Source of the DNA: Capra hircus | Lineage: Eukaryota; Chordata; Mammalia; Artiodactyla; Bovidae | Length of the DNA stretch: 64,000 nucleotides | Direction: 5' to 3' | Assembly (NCBI RefSeq): GCF_001704415.2 | Contig: NC_030826.1 | Coordinates: forward strand, 56,377,362-56,441,361 | Shown: positions 51,901 to 62,220 of the stretch, piece by piece | Layout: every line of letters begins with the position of its first letter | How positions within the stretch are numbered: the first letter of the stretch is position 1 | The notes under the pieces: generated by a model | Told to the model about the DNA's origin: nothing | Seen by the model: only the letters and a program-made list of their open reading frames with translations | Database searches by the model: none | Made by a program: the position numbers and the translations under genes

Positions 51901-54900
51901 GTCCCCTGCACCAGGAGCTCAGCGTCTCAGCTACTGGATCACCAGGGAAACCCCCTGGCACGTTCTTGGGGGGCAGTGCTCCTTCCTGGAGACCCTTTCT
52001 GGGGGGACAGGGGAGGGAGGGGATGAGGCCAGTGTTGGCACTCTGCCCCACAGCTCTCAAAAACAAAAACAAGAGCAGCCCCAGAAAAACAGGCTGGGCG
52101 GGCAGGGGCAGTGGCCACACAAAAGCTCCCCACAACAGCCTCGGAGGGCCTGGCTCCTTCTGCCCCACTTCCTATTAACATGCAGCAGGAGCTGCAGCCC
52201 CATCAAAGGCCCATTCACTGCCTCACCCTCGGCCTCTCTCACACAAGGGCCTGATTAATCGAATTAGGGAGATGGCCTTTCTCTGCAGCTCCCTGGCCGC
52301 CTGGGGGGCCCTTGGCTGGAGCTGGAGTCGCCTCTGGTCGCCGTGAACACAGAAGCCTGGTGAGAGGGAGGAGACCCTGCTGGGAAGGAGCTGGCTCCCG
52401 AAGGGGCGCCCGCGGTGGCCGGCTGGAGGCACCCGGGGGAGGGCCCGCCGTGTGCGTGCTTCCCTGTGCCCACTCTTGTCCCCAGAGAAGCGGCTCTCTG
52501 CCAGGCAGCTGTGCGTGTGGCCTCGGCCAGCAGCCACCCTCCCTGGACTCTGTTCAGCCCGCCTAACTCCAGATGACGTCAGGATGCATTTGATCATGAC
52601 CTGGGCCCTCCCGGTGGCTTAGATGGTAAAGAATCCGCCTGCAATGCGGGAGACCTGGATTCAGTCCCTGGGTTGGGAAGAGCCCCTGGAGAAAGGAATG
52701 GCAACCCACTCCAGTATTCTGGCCTGGAGAATCCCATGGACAGAACAGCCTGGCGGGCTACAGTCCACGGGGTTGCAAAGAGTCAGACACGACTGAGCGA
52801 CTTTCACTTGGGCCCTCCTACTCTGCTCTTCCCTGTACCTGGAGGGGCCCCAGCCCTGGGGACGTAGGCTCCTCCTGCCCAGGGCTCCCTCCGCAGTCCA
52901 AAGTGGACACTGTGTGATGTGGGGATGAGGGACGAGGCAGGAGAGGCCCACCTCCTGCCCTTTCTGGACAAGCTCTGCCCAGAGCTACTCAGACAAGCAG
53001 CACCAGGGTCCATGCATTCTGGGGGCATCGTGGAGGCCTACCGGCCAAGGCCAGGGTCACTAGCCAGCCCCCGTTACTGGACAAGGCATGCGTTTGGGTA
53101 GAGGGGTTCCTGTGTGAGCCCCCTCCCTTTTCTTCCTCCCAGATCGAAAGGGCAGAATGGGTGCAGGTCACAGGTTTGCTCTGTGGCCCTTAGGTTAGCT
53201 AAGGGGTTCTCTGAAATCCCTGTAAATCTGCCCCTCTGTCACACACACACACACAGACACACAGCCTGTACCACTGCTGTGTCGATCCACATGGGGCTGT
53301 GATGATCTGCCTGTGAGCTGAAACTTCAGAGGAAACATCCCGTTCTTCTGGTTCCTGCATCTCCAGGCACCCGTGCCCCCGAGAACCACGTAGCCAAATG
53401 TTGAATGACTGAACGCCGTGCACACAGCTCCTCTGGAGTGTTTGGTCCACCGGAGACCAAGCGGACCTGCCTAGCTAGCGGCCCGCCCACACTCCTGACA
53501 CCTTGTGTGTGCGCCTGTTTTCGTTTTTTAACATTTCAAGGTACCACAGCTGGAAACACACACCACTGTGAATCGGACAGTCTGTGTGAGTCCAAGCGCA
53601 ACCTTCTGCGCCAGGAGGCCACCTTCTGCTTTCTGGACGCTGGGGAGGAGGGCCTGGGAGCGCGCGCCGAAGCCCAAGCTTCCAGAATGGGGTTCAAGCC
53701 CTGCCCAGCCCCACCAGTTGGGCTCAGCTCTTCACACCCAGAGGAGGCACCTGGTTCCCCGTGCCCGGCCGTATAGGCCGTGGCAGGTGGGTCAAGAATC
53801 AGGCAGGCCTCTTATCTTGGATCTGCCCCCAAATGCCTCGTGACCCCGGGGCAAGCCTCTTCCTTTCCCAGGGCCTGTGTCCCCATCAAAAGGGATGAGC
53901 CAAGCCCCTTTAGTTCCCAGCCTCTCGGATTCTTGGTTAGGGACTGAGACCAGAAGCTGGCCCTGCCCTGGGGACGCTGGGTGGCACACAACGACACACC
54001 ACCAGACCGAAGACCACCTGGGCGGACCACCCAGCACCCCCACGGCCCTCAGCTCACCACAGCCGCGGCAGCGTCAGCAGCCAGGGACATCCAGCTGAGG
54101 AGCAGGGCCAGCACCCCGCAACAGAGCGTCCTAGAGGAGAAGTAGCCGCCAGTGGGGTCCCAACAGAGGCCGGCAGGTGGGGGCCCTGTGGTGGCTGCCC
54201 GCCCCCCAGCCCCCCAGCCTTTGGGGCCCTTCCTCTGGGCTACGACCTTGTCCCCCTGGTCCTCCAGACTCCCTCGGTGGCCCCGAGGGCAGCCCCAGCC
54301 TTGACACCGTCCCGCTGACTGCTGGCACAGGGATATGGACCCTGCACACAGGTCCCCAGGGGAAGAGATAGCAGCCAAGGGCGCGAGCTGAGTGGCTCTA
54401 ACGGCTCAGCTGCGGGACAGTCAGGCCCAGGAGGCAGGGGCTGGGAGGGGGGAAAGCCTGCCCCTGGCTTGGTGTCCAGACGGCAGGACGGTGGCTGCTG
54501 CCCCCACCCCGCCCCGGGCCGGGTGCTGAGAAGGGGGAAGGGAGGCGGTGTCAGGCTGCCCCTGCTGCCCACATGCCCCTGGTCCCCCAGGCCCTCATCC
54601 CTCTGGACGGCGGCACCGTCACTCCCCACGCTTGGCCAGCTCTTCCCCCAGACTCAGAGGCAGGCTACTCACGAGGCCAGGAGGCACCTGGAGCGCTTGG
54701 CCAGACCCAGGCAGGCAAGGAGGAAGAGGACCAGGTCCAAGACGAACAGCAGGAGGTAGGAGAGCCACCTGAACAGAGCGGGAGGGGCGGTCAGGGAAGA
54801 GCTGCTAACCCGGGACCCTTGGCCCGCTGGACTGTTCGAAGGACAAACTGCCCACAGCCAGCAGCTAAGCTGATGAGCCTGGGGGCCAGTCCTGCCCCAG

Positions 54901-57900
54901 ACAGCAAGAAGTCAGTGTGCATGGTGGATAGCCCTTGGGGTTCCGGGGGCTGCATCCCAGCCTGTGCTTAGACAAAGGAGTTACCCTCCCTCCCCCAGCT
55001 GAGTGTCTGAACCAGCACTGTCTCCTAGAACTTTCTGCAGTGATGGACATGGGACCACCTACGCACTGACTACTCTCTGTCGCTACCTATGTGTGGCCGA
55101 TACAACCGAGGAAACGAATTTCTCCTTTCATTTACTTTTTCTTTTTTTCAGAACTGAAGTATAGTTGCTATACAATATTATGTAAGTTACAGGTGTACTA
55201 TATATATATATATTTTTGGAAGTTGCTCAGTTGCGTCTGACTCTTTGCGATCCCATGGACTATTCAGTCCATGGAATTCTCCAGGCCAGAATACTGGAGT
55301 GGGTAGCTTGTTCCCTTCTCCAGGGGATCTTTCCAACCCAGGGACTGAACCCAGGTCTCCCACATTACAGACGGATTCTTTACCAGCTAAGCCACAAGGG
55401 AAGCCCCAAAATACTGGAGTGGGTAGCCTATCCCCTCACCAGGGGAATCTTCCCGATCCAGCGATTAGGAACTTCTTCCCAACTCCAGGGTACAATATAT
55501 GACTCACAATTTTTAAAGGTTATACTCCATCTGTAGTTACTATAAAATACTGGCTATACTCCTCATGTTGTACAATATATATCTTTTATCTTATTTTTTA
55601 ATTTAATTTTTACTTTTTATGGGAGTGTAGCTGATTTACAATGATGTGATAGTTTCTGGTGTACAGTAAAGTAATTCATTTATACACAGACATGTACCTA
55701 CCCTTTCGTTTACTTTTTTTTGGCTGTGGGCCATGCGAGATCTTCCTCAACCAGGGATTGAACCTGCAACCCCTGCAGCGAAAGTGCAGAGTCCGAGCCA
55801 CTAGACCGCCAGGGAAGCCCCTCACAGCCTTTGTTCCAACAGCCGCTCGTGACCAGCGGCCACGCCACGGACAGAGCAGGTCTAAACCATCTCTTGGCAG
55901 CCTTCTGGGAGGCAAGTATTTGGACCCCGGTTCCCGATGCTTCTAGAAGGCACACACAGTGTCAGACCAGGCGAGTTCTGACGGATCCATGCCACGGATC
56001 CAAGAAACTCCGAAGAGGCCTGCATCTTTAACGATGGCGCCGCAACAAAGAGCCGCTCCCGTTCTTCACAGCGAGAGAAAGTCCAAGCCCAGCAAGGAAG
56101 ACCCAGTGCAGCCAAAAACTAAATAGATAAAAAGAACCTCGGGCCCATTGAGCGCTGGAATCCCATTCTACAGACTGGAAAACCAAGGCCAGGGGGAAAA
56201 GAGGCTGGCCCAGGAATTCCAGACTCTCCGAGCCTTCTTGCAAGAGACAGGGCCAGCCACTTGGAGCCCCTCAAAATCCTGGCTTTCCCATTTCACACCT
56301 AAAGGCTTCTTGTTACCCTTCTCTCCCCTACTCGGCACATTGGCAGGAAATCGAGGTAGGACCGAGTCGAAGCTCCTCGATCATGAAGCTCTAAGATTAT
56401 GTTTCAGCCTGCTCGGCATCCCCGCCTCCTCGCGTTATAAAAGTTTCCTGGAAACAGCTCTGTGAGGCGGATGCGCTTCCCCAGAGGAGCTGGCTGCTGA
56501 CATGGGGATGAGTTTCTAACCAAGAACTCGGCTCTCCCAGGAGCCACGCGGGCCCCCGCGGCCACGGCTCCTCCCACATCCGGCGTGGATGCGCCGGCTC
56601 CCTTACACTCTTTGGAAGCCTCTGGAGAGCAGTCTTGGGGCTTTTAATCGCCTCTAACACGTAGCCGGGCCTTGTATAAAAGTACTAAGAAGACTTTGCT
56701 CAGCTGGGCTCCAGCACCATCCAGAAAGCAAAGGTGGGGAGGTTGGTCCCAAGGAGACCCGGGACCTGGGGCTGGTGAGCTCATGAAGAATAAAACGAGG
56801 CTTTTGTGCCAGGGCGGCTCATTCGAGAGGAGGGAACAAACGGCAGATGAGGGGAAGGGGCAGAACGTCGGCAGCGCTCCGGAGCCACAGGTGCCCACCG
56901 AGAAGCAGCCCTGAGCGAGGGGAGGAATCTGGGCACGGGGTTCCAGGAGACCCTCTCCATCACCCTCACTGAGATAGATGCCGTGCGGCGGTCACCACCT
57001 TACCCCCAGTTTTTATAAAATCATCTGAAAAAGTAAGCCCTTTTGATGCTTATGTTCTGATTTATTTCCGCAAGATAATTCTCAAAATGCCCAAGTTAAG
57101 CCCTTCAGTATACAAGGCTTCCCAGGTGCCTCAGTGATAAAGAACCCACCCGCAGGAGATGAAAGAGCCTGAGTGAGTCCCTTCTGGACTTTTTTGGTCT
57201 CAATTGTACTTTCTGGCAGGAGAGTTTGGTCCAGACTCATCGGGTACAGTCCCTACCCAAACCTGGAATCAGACGTTTTCCCAAGGGAGCCTGGTTCCTT
57301 TCAGGGCTGCCCCGGTGGTGCAGTGGTAAAGAGTCTGCCTGCCAAGCAGGAGACCCAGGTTCGATCTCTGGGTCGGGAAGAGTCCCTGGAGAAGGAAATG
57401 GCACCCCACTCCAGGATTCTTGCCCGTGAAAGTCCACGGAGAGAGGAGCCCGGCGGGCTGCCGGCCATGGGGTGGCAAAGAGTCGGACATGGCCGAGCAC
57501 ACAGGTAGTGCGGTGCTCGCACGTCCCGGGCTAGGTCCATCCAGGGAGAGCGGCAGGGCCGAAACAGACACCACCTCCCATGATAAAAGGTTTCGGAGGC
57601 TCGGACAGCGACTGTCCCTCATGTCATGGGACTAATCCGATGCCACTGTTTTGGGTCACAGGTCACAGCTAGTCCTTAGAGTCAGTAGTTTCCTTCTGGT
57701 TACTTGGGACACGAGCAAAAAAATACAAGGAAAGAAAAATCTGGGCGACGTCTGGGAGGGCGGGGGCTGGATGGGCAGGCGGGGGAGGGACGCAGAGCAC
57801 TGTCCAGAGCTGGGGCCTCCTGAGCTTCCTCTGGTCAGGGCCTGTCCATCTCTTACCCCAGGGAACGGAGAGCCCAGGTTGGGGAGGTCCAGAGGCCACC

Positions 57901-59120
57901 AGGGGCATGTTCTCTGGGTCAGTATTAGCTCAGCCTGCAGTGGGGCTTTCTCAGAAAGCGGAAATGAATTCAGAGTAAATTGTGCAACGTTGTGGTGGAG
58001 ACTGTGCCCTTTGCCGGTGGCTTGAAGCAGAGGCAAGAAACTGGGGAGGGTGAGGGGCATCCAAAGGACAGATGCTTGCTCCCAGGATTCCTGCATCCCC
58101 CGCGCCCCCTCTGAGCCAGGCGCTCTGCCCTGAGTGCACAAGGAGGTGTACGCCGTGAGCGTGCGTCACCCTTCCGCTGGGAGCCCCCCAAATCTGGACT
58201 GCCGCCTCCTTTCTTGGTTGTTCCCTGAGTGACCTTCACCAGACCCTCCGTGTGGATGGAGGGCAGCCGATCCCCGGTCAGCTGGCCTGTGTCCACCGCC
58301 TTCACCTGGGATGGGGTTTGGGTGATGGGGAGGCAGGGGAGATGTAAACGAAACCCCAAAGGTCTGAGGACGCAGGAGTGAGTCTGCATACCTGATATGG
58401 CAAAGGTGGGGTGGTGCCCTGCAGCCCCTATCACTCCGCTTTTGGGCATCTCTGAGGCTGGGGGGCATCTCTGAGCTTGCGAAGCAGTTGCCATCGGGCA
58501 AGGCTCTGTGCTGCCAAAGGGGCTGCCATCTCCCTGACCCCTCACTCCCCTGGGGCTGGGTCTGCAGGTACAAGAAGCCCTGGCCCCTCAATCCGAGGAG
58601 AGGAACCTGTAAACCAACTGCACTTCACTCAACCCTGAGGATGCTGGTCCCGGAAGAGCTCCCTGCTGTGCGCTGGGTGGGTGGCCAGGTGCAGGCTGAG
58701 ATCTTGGCTCGTCACTGCCCCTCTGGGGGGCTCAGTGCCTGAGTGTAAGTTGGCTGCACTCCCTGCCTCCACAAGTTCTCGTGTCCTCTGATTTCAGACA
58801 ATGGCTTAGTGAGATGTTCCGGGGGCACTTCCCTGCTGGAACCCAAGATGCTGACTCTGCTGAAGGGAGCTGGGCTGGCCCCTCCCCCGGGCCCCTCACC
58901 TGTAGTACTCCACAAAGCTGGTCTGGTTGGCCAGTTCGGTCAGTTCCTCAGTGACCTCCGTCCACACGGGCACCCCTGCCATCTGGACAATGATGCTGCC
59001 CGCCGTCTGCTGTAAGAACTTCAGCGTCTGGAGGTAATCGCCCCGGGCGGCAAAGATCTCACCCAGGCGGGCGAGGTGCTGCTCCAGGTCCACCTTCATC
59101 TTCTGGGTGGTTCCCGACAC
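42892..59120 (-). CDS. TTYH2: TTYH2, tweety homolog 2 (exons 4-14 of 14, gene-level entry)
   Basis: TTYH2 is a plasma-membrane glycoprotein of the tweety family, reported as a volume- or calcium-related anion channel, though structures question a pore and suggest lipid-linked roles. Eleven minus-strand exons, all in phase, give 395 residues to the stop, matching the human C-terminal 395. Visible features in order: extracellular helical segment with ARGDYL (its Arg corresponds to the proposed pore arginine) and N-glycosylation sequon NQTS; membrane segment WLSYLLLFVLDLVLFLLACL; a second one in LCCGVLALLLSW; sequons NITE and NSSE in the second extracellular region; a last membrane segment GLLYLGLFSLLAALAFSIMI; then a cytosolic tail with DDIDDDDPF and a PPTY motif known to bind NEDD4-2. 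Exons 1-3 (start and first membrane segments) lie right of the window. Confidence 0.95.
43265..43420 (+). mobile_element. MIR element
   Basis: 'aggttcaaatcccagccatg', 'tgtgaccttggaggaggttc', 'cagtctccccatctgcacaatgg': clear MIR core. Confidence 0.75.
43583..43850 (+). mobile_element. CHR-type SINE, long form
   Basis: GGACTTCCCTGGGGGTCCGG head, 'gccacggagcaactaagcc' body, 'aatgaataaataag' tail. Confidence 0.88.
44185..44380 (-). mobile_element. BovB LINE 3' fragment
   Basis: Reverse, diverged: 'ggactgcagcacgccgggat', CATCTCATCCTCTGTCTCCT, 'cagtctttcctggggg'. Confidence 0.8.
44929..45194 (-). mobile_element. Bov-tA SINE with perfect target-site duplication
   Basis: Reverse copy flanked by CCAAAGATGCCTT at 44929-44941 and 45182-45194, so the insertion site in TTYH2 intron 13 is exactly defined. 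Confidence 0.93.
45688..45808 (-). mobile_element. CHR-type SINE
   Basis: Reverse copy: CCCACCAGGGATCGAACCTG and 'aacccctggactttgaggga'. Confidence 0.85.
45953..46031 (-). CDS. TTYH2: TTYH2 exon 13
   Basis: Completes Met, then NQAALFGGNPRYENVPLIGR and GSPPPT. Acceptor CCGTAG at 46037-46032; donor GTAAGC at 45952. Cytosolic tail. Confidence 0.95.
46487..46669 (-). CDS. TTYH2: TTYH2 exon 12
   Basis: DRDYDDIDDDDPFNPQARRI, then NPPRGQLHSFCSYSSGLGSQ and TISNAPVSEYM. Acidic DDIDDDD patch follows the last membrane segment. Acceptor CCTAG at 46674-46670; donor GTACGG at 46486, splitting the Met codon. Confidence 0.95.
47323..47465 (-). CDS. TTYH2: TTYH2 exon 11
   Basis: DYLDALTGICYDGLEGLLYL, then GLFSLLAALAFSIMICLGPG and AWKHCATR. 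Holds the last membrane-spanning segment. Acceptor CTCCAG at 47471-47466; donor GTGGGC at 47322. Confidence 0.95.
47466..48977. other. TTYH2: TTYH2 intron 10
   Basis: A tetranucleotide tract (CTAT/CCATCCATC) lies at about 48317-48360 and a MIR at about 48415-48515. The rest is unique and GC-rich with no exon recognised. Confidence 0.6.
48978..49070 (-). CDS. TTYH2: TTYH2 exon 10
   Basis: KDLLGIQLLLNSSESGLHQL, then TALLDCRGLHK; 31 codons with sequon NSSE and a cysteine of the extracellular domain. Acceptor CTTCAG at 49076-49071; donor GTGCGG at 48977. Confidence 0.95.
49253..49345 (-). CDS. TTYH2: TTYH2 exon 9
   Basis: ALTVFQRSLTSMQIQVAGLL, then QFAVPRFPTAE; 31 codons, phase 0 at both ends. 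Acceptor CACAG at 49350-49346; donor GTGAGG at 49252. Confidence 0.95.
49770..49825 (-). CDS. TTYH2: TTYH2 exon 8
   Basis: Completes Glu, then VTRYYLYCSQSASSPFQQ. Acceptor TTGCAG at 49831-49826; donor GTACGG at 49769. Short extracellular exon with one conserved cysteine. Confidence 0.94.
50026..50222 (+). mobile_element. Bov-tA SINE
   Basis: Forward copy, CTCCCTGGCTCAGACGGC to GACACGACTGAGAGACTAAC. Confidence 0.9.
50307..50376 (-). CDS. TTYH2: TTYH2 exon 7
   Basis: GTSDFCAAPDTFILNITEGQ, then VRP plus the first base of Glu. Sequon NITE and a conserved cysteine. Acceptor TCTCAG-type at 50382-50377; donor GTAAGG at 50306. Confidence 0.94.
51225..51432 (+). mobile_element. BovB LINE 3' end
   Basis: Forward tail, TGGACATGAACTTGGGCAAA and CGTGCTGCAGTCCACAGGGT. 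Confidence 0.88.
51775..51955 (-). mobile_element. CHR-type SINE
   Basis: Reverse copy: 'tttgactgtgcggggtctcg' and CTACTGGATCACCAGGGAAA. Confidence 0.83.
52602..52810 (+). mobile_element. Bov-tA SINE
   Basis: Forward copy, CCCTCCCGGTGGCTTAGATG to CACGACTGAGCGACTTTCAC. Confidence 0.93.
54058..54130 (-). CDS. TTYH2: TTYH2 exon 6
   Basis: TLCCGVLALLLSWMSLAADA, then AAAV; membrane segment. Acceptor CTCTAG at 54136-54131; donor GTGAGC at 54057. Confidence 0.95.
54673..54768 (-). CDS. TTYH2: TTYH2 exon 5
   Basis: WLSYLLLFVLDLVLFLLACL, then GLAKRSRCLLAS; membrane segment followed by a basic cytosolic loop. Acceptor TTCAG at 54773-54769; donor GTGAGT at 54672. Confidence 0.95.
55110..55690 (-). 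mobile_element. L1 3' end split by Bov-tA sequence
   Basis: Reverse L1 ('aactgaagtatagttgctat', later 'gtgtagctgatttacaatga') with (TA)n at 55199-55214. A reverse Bov-tA lies at 55217-55407, and a second partial Bov-tA fragment at 55408-55470 repeats 'atactggagtgggtagc'. Confidence 0.8.
55723..55822 (-). mobile_element. CHR-type SINE
   Basis: Reverse copy with TCAACCAGGGATTGAACCTG and AGACCGCCAGGGAAGCCCC. Confidence 0.86.
55823..57111. other. TTYH2: TTYH2 intron 4, unique part
   Basis: No exon or clear repeat recognised over about 1.3 kb. Confidence 0.5.
57112..57502 (+). mobile_element. Bov-tA head fragment and Bov-tA SINE
   Basis: A head fragment (about 57112-57180, GCTTCCCAGGTGCCTCAG), about 120 bases of other sequence, then a full forward copy at 57304-57502 (CTGCCCCGGTGGTGCAGTGG). 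Confidence 0.86.
57503..58899. other. TTYH2: TTYH2 intron 4, proximal part
   Basis: GC-rich unique sequence up to the exon 4 donor. Nothing coding recognised. Confidence 0.5.
58900..59120 (-). CDS. TTYH2: TTYH2 exon 4
   Basis: VSGTTQKMKVDLEQHLARLG, then EIFAARGDYLQTLKFLQQTA and ELANQTSFVEYYR. Extracellular helices; sequon NQTS; the ARGDYL arginine is the proposed pore residue. Acceptor TCCACAG at 59127-59121; donor GTGAGG at 58899. It starts in phase 0 and ends in phase 2. Confidence 0.95.
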
Positions 59121-60111
59121 CTGTGGAGGGGTGGGGCTTGAGAGTCTGACCTTGGCGGGGAGGAAGCCAGAGGGGGTACACCGTCTGATTCAAACTGGAG
59201 GGGAAGAACCTGGCCTTGAATGAGACCTCCACAGGCACCACCAGTCCTGAAGTCATGAGGCTGTGGTCCAGGTGGAGAATGGATGGCAGAGCGTCCCCCT
59301 ACCCACCCAGCCCGAGGGTCCCTCCATCAGGGGCACAGGCCCGATCTAGTTCTAACCAGGACCCGGCCTCCGAGACCCAGCGCCTTCCTAGGAAGACAGA
59401 CCCAGATGCGGAAACAAACAAGAGAAGCCATTTTTCTTCCTTGAAGATTCTCTTCCAAGTTTAAACATTTTGGACGATGAATTCTTGTTGAGGGTGAGGA
59501 ATAGAACGTTTAAACCAAAGAATCCCTCCGTTGCTACCTGACCTTTGGTTCCCACAATAGGCTTTCTCAGCGTCTCACAAGAGAAAGGCTTTGTTGTAGA
59601 GTGAGCGACAGCTCACAGCGTCCTGGACCCGAGTTCAGAACAATGGGACTTTGAAATGATACAGGCAGATCCGATGCTGCCGGGACACGCACGTGACGGG
59701 AGGAGGAAACCGGTGCCTTCTCTGTGCTCACCACCCTCCTGGCTCCCCACGTCTGCCCTGTGTGGAATGGAGCAGACCTTGAAGGAAGCATCTCTCTGCT
59801 CAGAAGTAGAGAGGAAGATAGACGGTGGTGACTGTCCTGGGCTTGCAAACAAGGACCACAAGGACTGGAAAGATGCTTCTCAACAGCCCAGATGTAGGGT
59901 TCTGAGACAGAGCCCAAGAATTCCAAGCACCTTCCCCCCAATCCTGCTCTGAGTCTGGGTGTCGGCAAGAGGGGAGGAAGGGCCTGGTTGCTCTGAAACT
60001 GTCACATTTCACCAACAAGCACAACTGGCTGGAAACGGGGAGTGTGTGCTAATTGTCCAGGCAGCCTTCAACTCCCCAGGTCTGCAAGGAAGAAAAAAAT
60101 GACCCAGAGCG

Positions 60112-60250
60112 GGAATTCCCTGGAGGTCCAGTGGTCAGGGCCCTGCACTTTCACTGCCGAGGGCATGGGTTCAATCCCTGGTTGGGGCACTAAGATCCTG
60201 CAAGCTTTGCGGTGCGGCCAAAAATACAAAAAACAAGCAAAACAAAAGGA
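60112..60250 (+). mobile_element. CHR-type SINE
   Basis: Forward copy: GGAATTCCCTGGAGGTCCAG to 'ggccaaaaatacaaaaaac'. Confidence 0.86.
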
Positions 60251-61661
60251 CCCGGAAGAAATGTTTAGAAACTTCCCAGGGTGAGAGCTCCAAGGCGAGA
60301 CGATTAGACCCCACTCCTGGCAGCAAACGCTACTTCTGCGAGTTAGAGGGGCTTGACAGCAACTCCAGGGCCTTTCACATCTGTGGTGTGCTGGGAGTTC
60401 CTGGTTCCACAAAAGAGAATGGCCGCCTTTGTTGCATTTTGTTTTTTTCCAGTGTCAGCAGCTTATTCCCTTTTCTGGCTTGCTCCTGGTCCTTACAAGC
60501 TGGTTAACGGCTACAAGATGCCAAAGTGCAGAGACACTGGGCACACGCGTTAGTAAATCCAGCAGCTGACCCTCACCGGATCCGCACTCCTTTCCAGTTC
60601 CGTGAGGTCACGGACAAGTGCTCTGCAGCCACAGATCCAAAAGCAGCCTTCATAAACGTTAACGCTGGGAGCAAAGCCCGCTCTGCGTGACGTTTCCATA
60701 TTCCTCTGTGAAGCCTAACTCACTTTAGACCACAGGGCTGTTAAAAATGCTCTGTAAACTTTTCCTGTAAGATCACTTCTTTCCCCATCCGTAGCTCTAA
60801 AATGTTTCACTTCCCTACTTCTTAAATTCCTCCTTGGAAAAAAAAAAAAACAACAAGGCACACACACATACAAGCCAGCAAACATCTGCCAAGCCTTCTT
60901 TTCCTCCTGATGTCTTCCCATAGGAAACCAAACAAAACAGAAAAAAATTAAAATTACAGCGCTGACCCACTTACAGCTGCCCCTTCCCCATTCTGCCCCC
61001 AGTCCTTAGAGATTCAGCACAGAGCTCCCCGAAGGGAGACAGGGAGGTGGGACACTCAGAGATGGCCCTGCTGCTCCCACAGGCAAGAGACACTCTTCGG
61101 ATCAAGAGGGCTGGCTCAGCTCCCCAAGTTGGGGCGAAATCAGGGGCAAGCTAGCAGGTGGAGGAAGCTGTTATCCCAGAGGATGGAGCAGGCATTCTCC
61201 AGCTGCGGCCCTTGGACCAGCGGCCTCGCATCATCAGCTGAGAACAAATTCTCAATGCAGATTCTCAGCGGAGAGCCTGGGGTGGGGGGGGGGCAGGGCC
61301 CGCCACCTGGGTCTGTCAAGCCCTCCAGGGGATTCTGATGCAAGCTCAAGTTGGAAAATCTCTGACCGGGAGGAAGCTCCTTCTCAGAAAGGAAGGAGGT
61401 GAAGGGGCAGAGTCTAGGCAGACTAGGGGCAGGGCCCGCGTCTCAGAGCCTGGAGGGGAAGGGCTGAGGCCAGACCCCTGGGCTCCAGTACTGGGTTCTG
61501 CAATGCGCCAGCTCCCCACTCTGGGGCAGCCACAGCACCTCCCTGTGCCCAGTTCCTTCACCCAAAGGGATGCCCACAGGCCGGCTGCCAGCTCAAACCC
61601 AACCCAGCCGAGCTCCCAGAGGGGTGGAGTCCCGGGCCATGGTTTTAAGCTGAGACCCCAG

Positions 61662-61866
61662 TGGGCTTCCCTGATGGTAAGAAGTGCTATGCAGGATACC
61701 CGGGAGATGAGGGTTTGATCCCTGGGTCAGGAAGATCCCCTGGAGGAGGGCATGTCACCCCACTCCAGTATTCTTGCCTGAAGAATCCCATGGACAGAGG
61801 AGCCTGGCGGGCTGCAGTCCATAGGGTCACAAAGAGTCAGACACAACTGAGCGACTGAGCAGCAAT
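61662..61866 (+). mobile_element. Bov-tA SINE
   Basis: Forward copy with a short deletion in its head (GGGCTTCCCTGATGGTAAG); tail GACACAACTGAGCGACTGAG. Confidence 0.92.
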
Positions 61867-62175
61867 GGGTTAGAGGCGTGCCAGGTGCCCTGGGTGAGGT
61901 CCAGATGGGGTCACTGGATCCAGAGAAAGGATCCACCCAAGGCATCCCAAGTGACTCTTTCTGACCCCCCAAATCAGTGTGTGCAGCTGACTCAGGACCC
62001 TGCTGCCAGCCGTGGCACAGGGCTCCCCAGGCTGGGAGGGTGCACACCTGGGGCTCCTGGTCCAGGAAGGAGAGCCTGGCAGGGCCCACCTTGCTCTGGC
62101 CCAGGTCTGAGTTGCCTGACCTGTCTCCTGAGTACCCCGCCCCCAACCTCCAATCAAAGCTTCCACTCTTCGGAG

Positions 62176-62220
62176 ATAATAATAGTAATACATATTATTA
62201 TAGTAATTATAATAATAGCA
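62176..62220 (+). repeat. AT-rich (TAATAA)n simple repeat
   Basis: Degenerate TAATAATAGTAATA units over about 45 bases. Confidence 0.85.

Larger units (their letters stand above)
50377..54057. other. TTYH2: TTYH2 intron 6
   Basis: About 3.7 kb. It contains BovB (51225-51432), a CHR SINE (51775-51955), a Bov-tA (52602-52810) and (CA)n at 53240-53265. 52160-52330 is a SINE-free stretch with TAAT motifs. No exon recognised. Confidence 0.6.
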
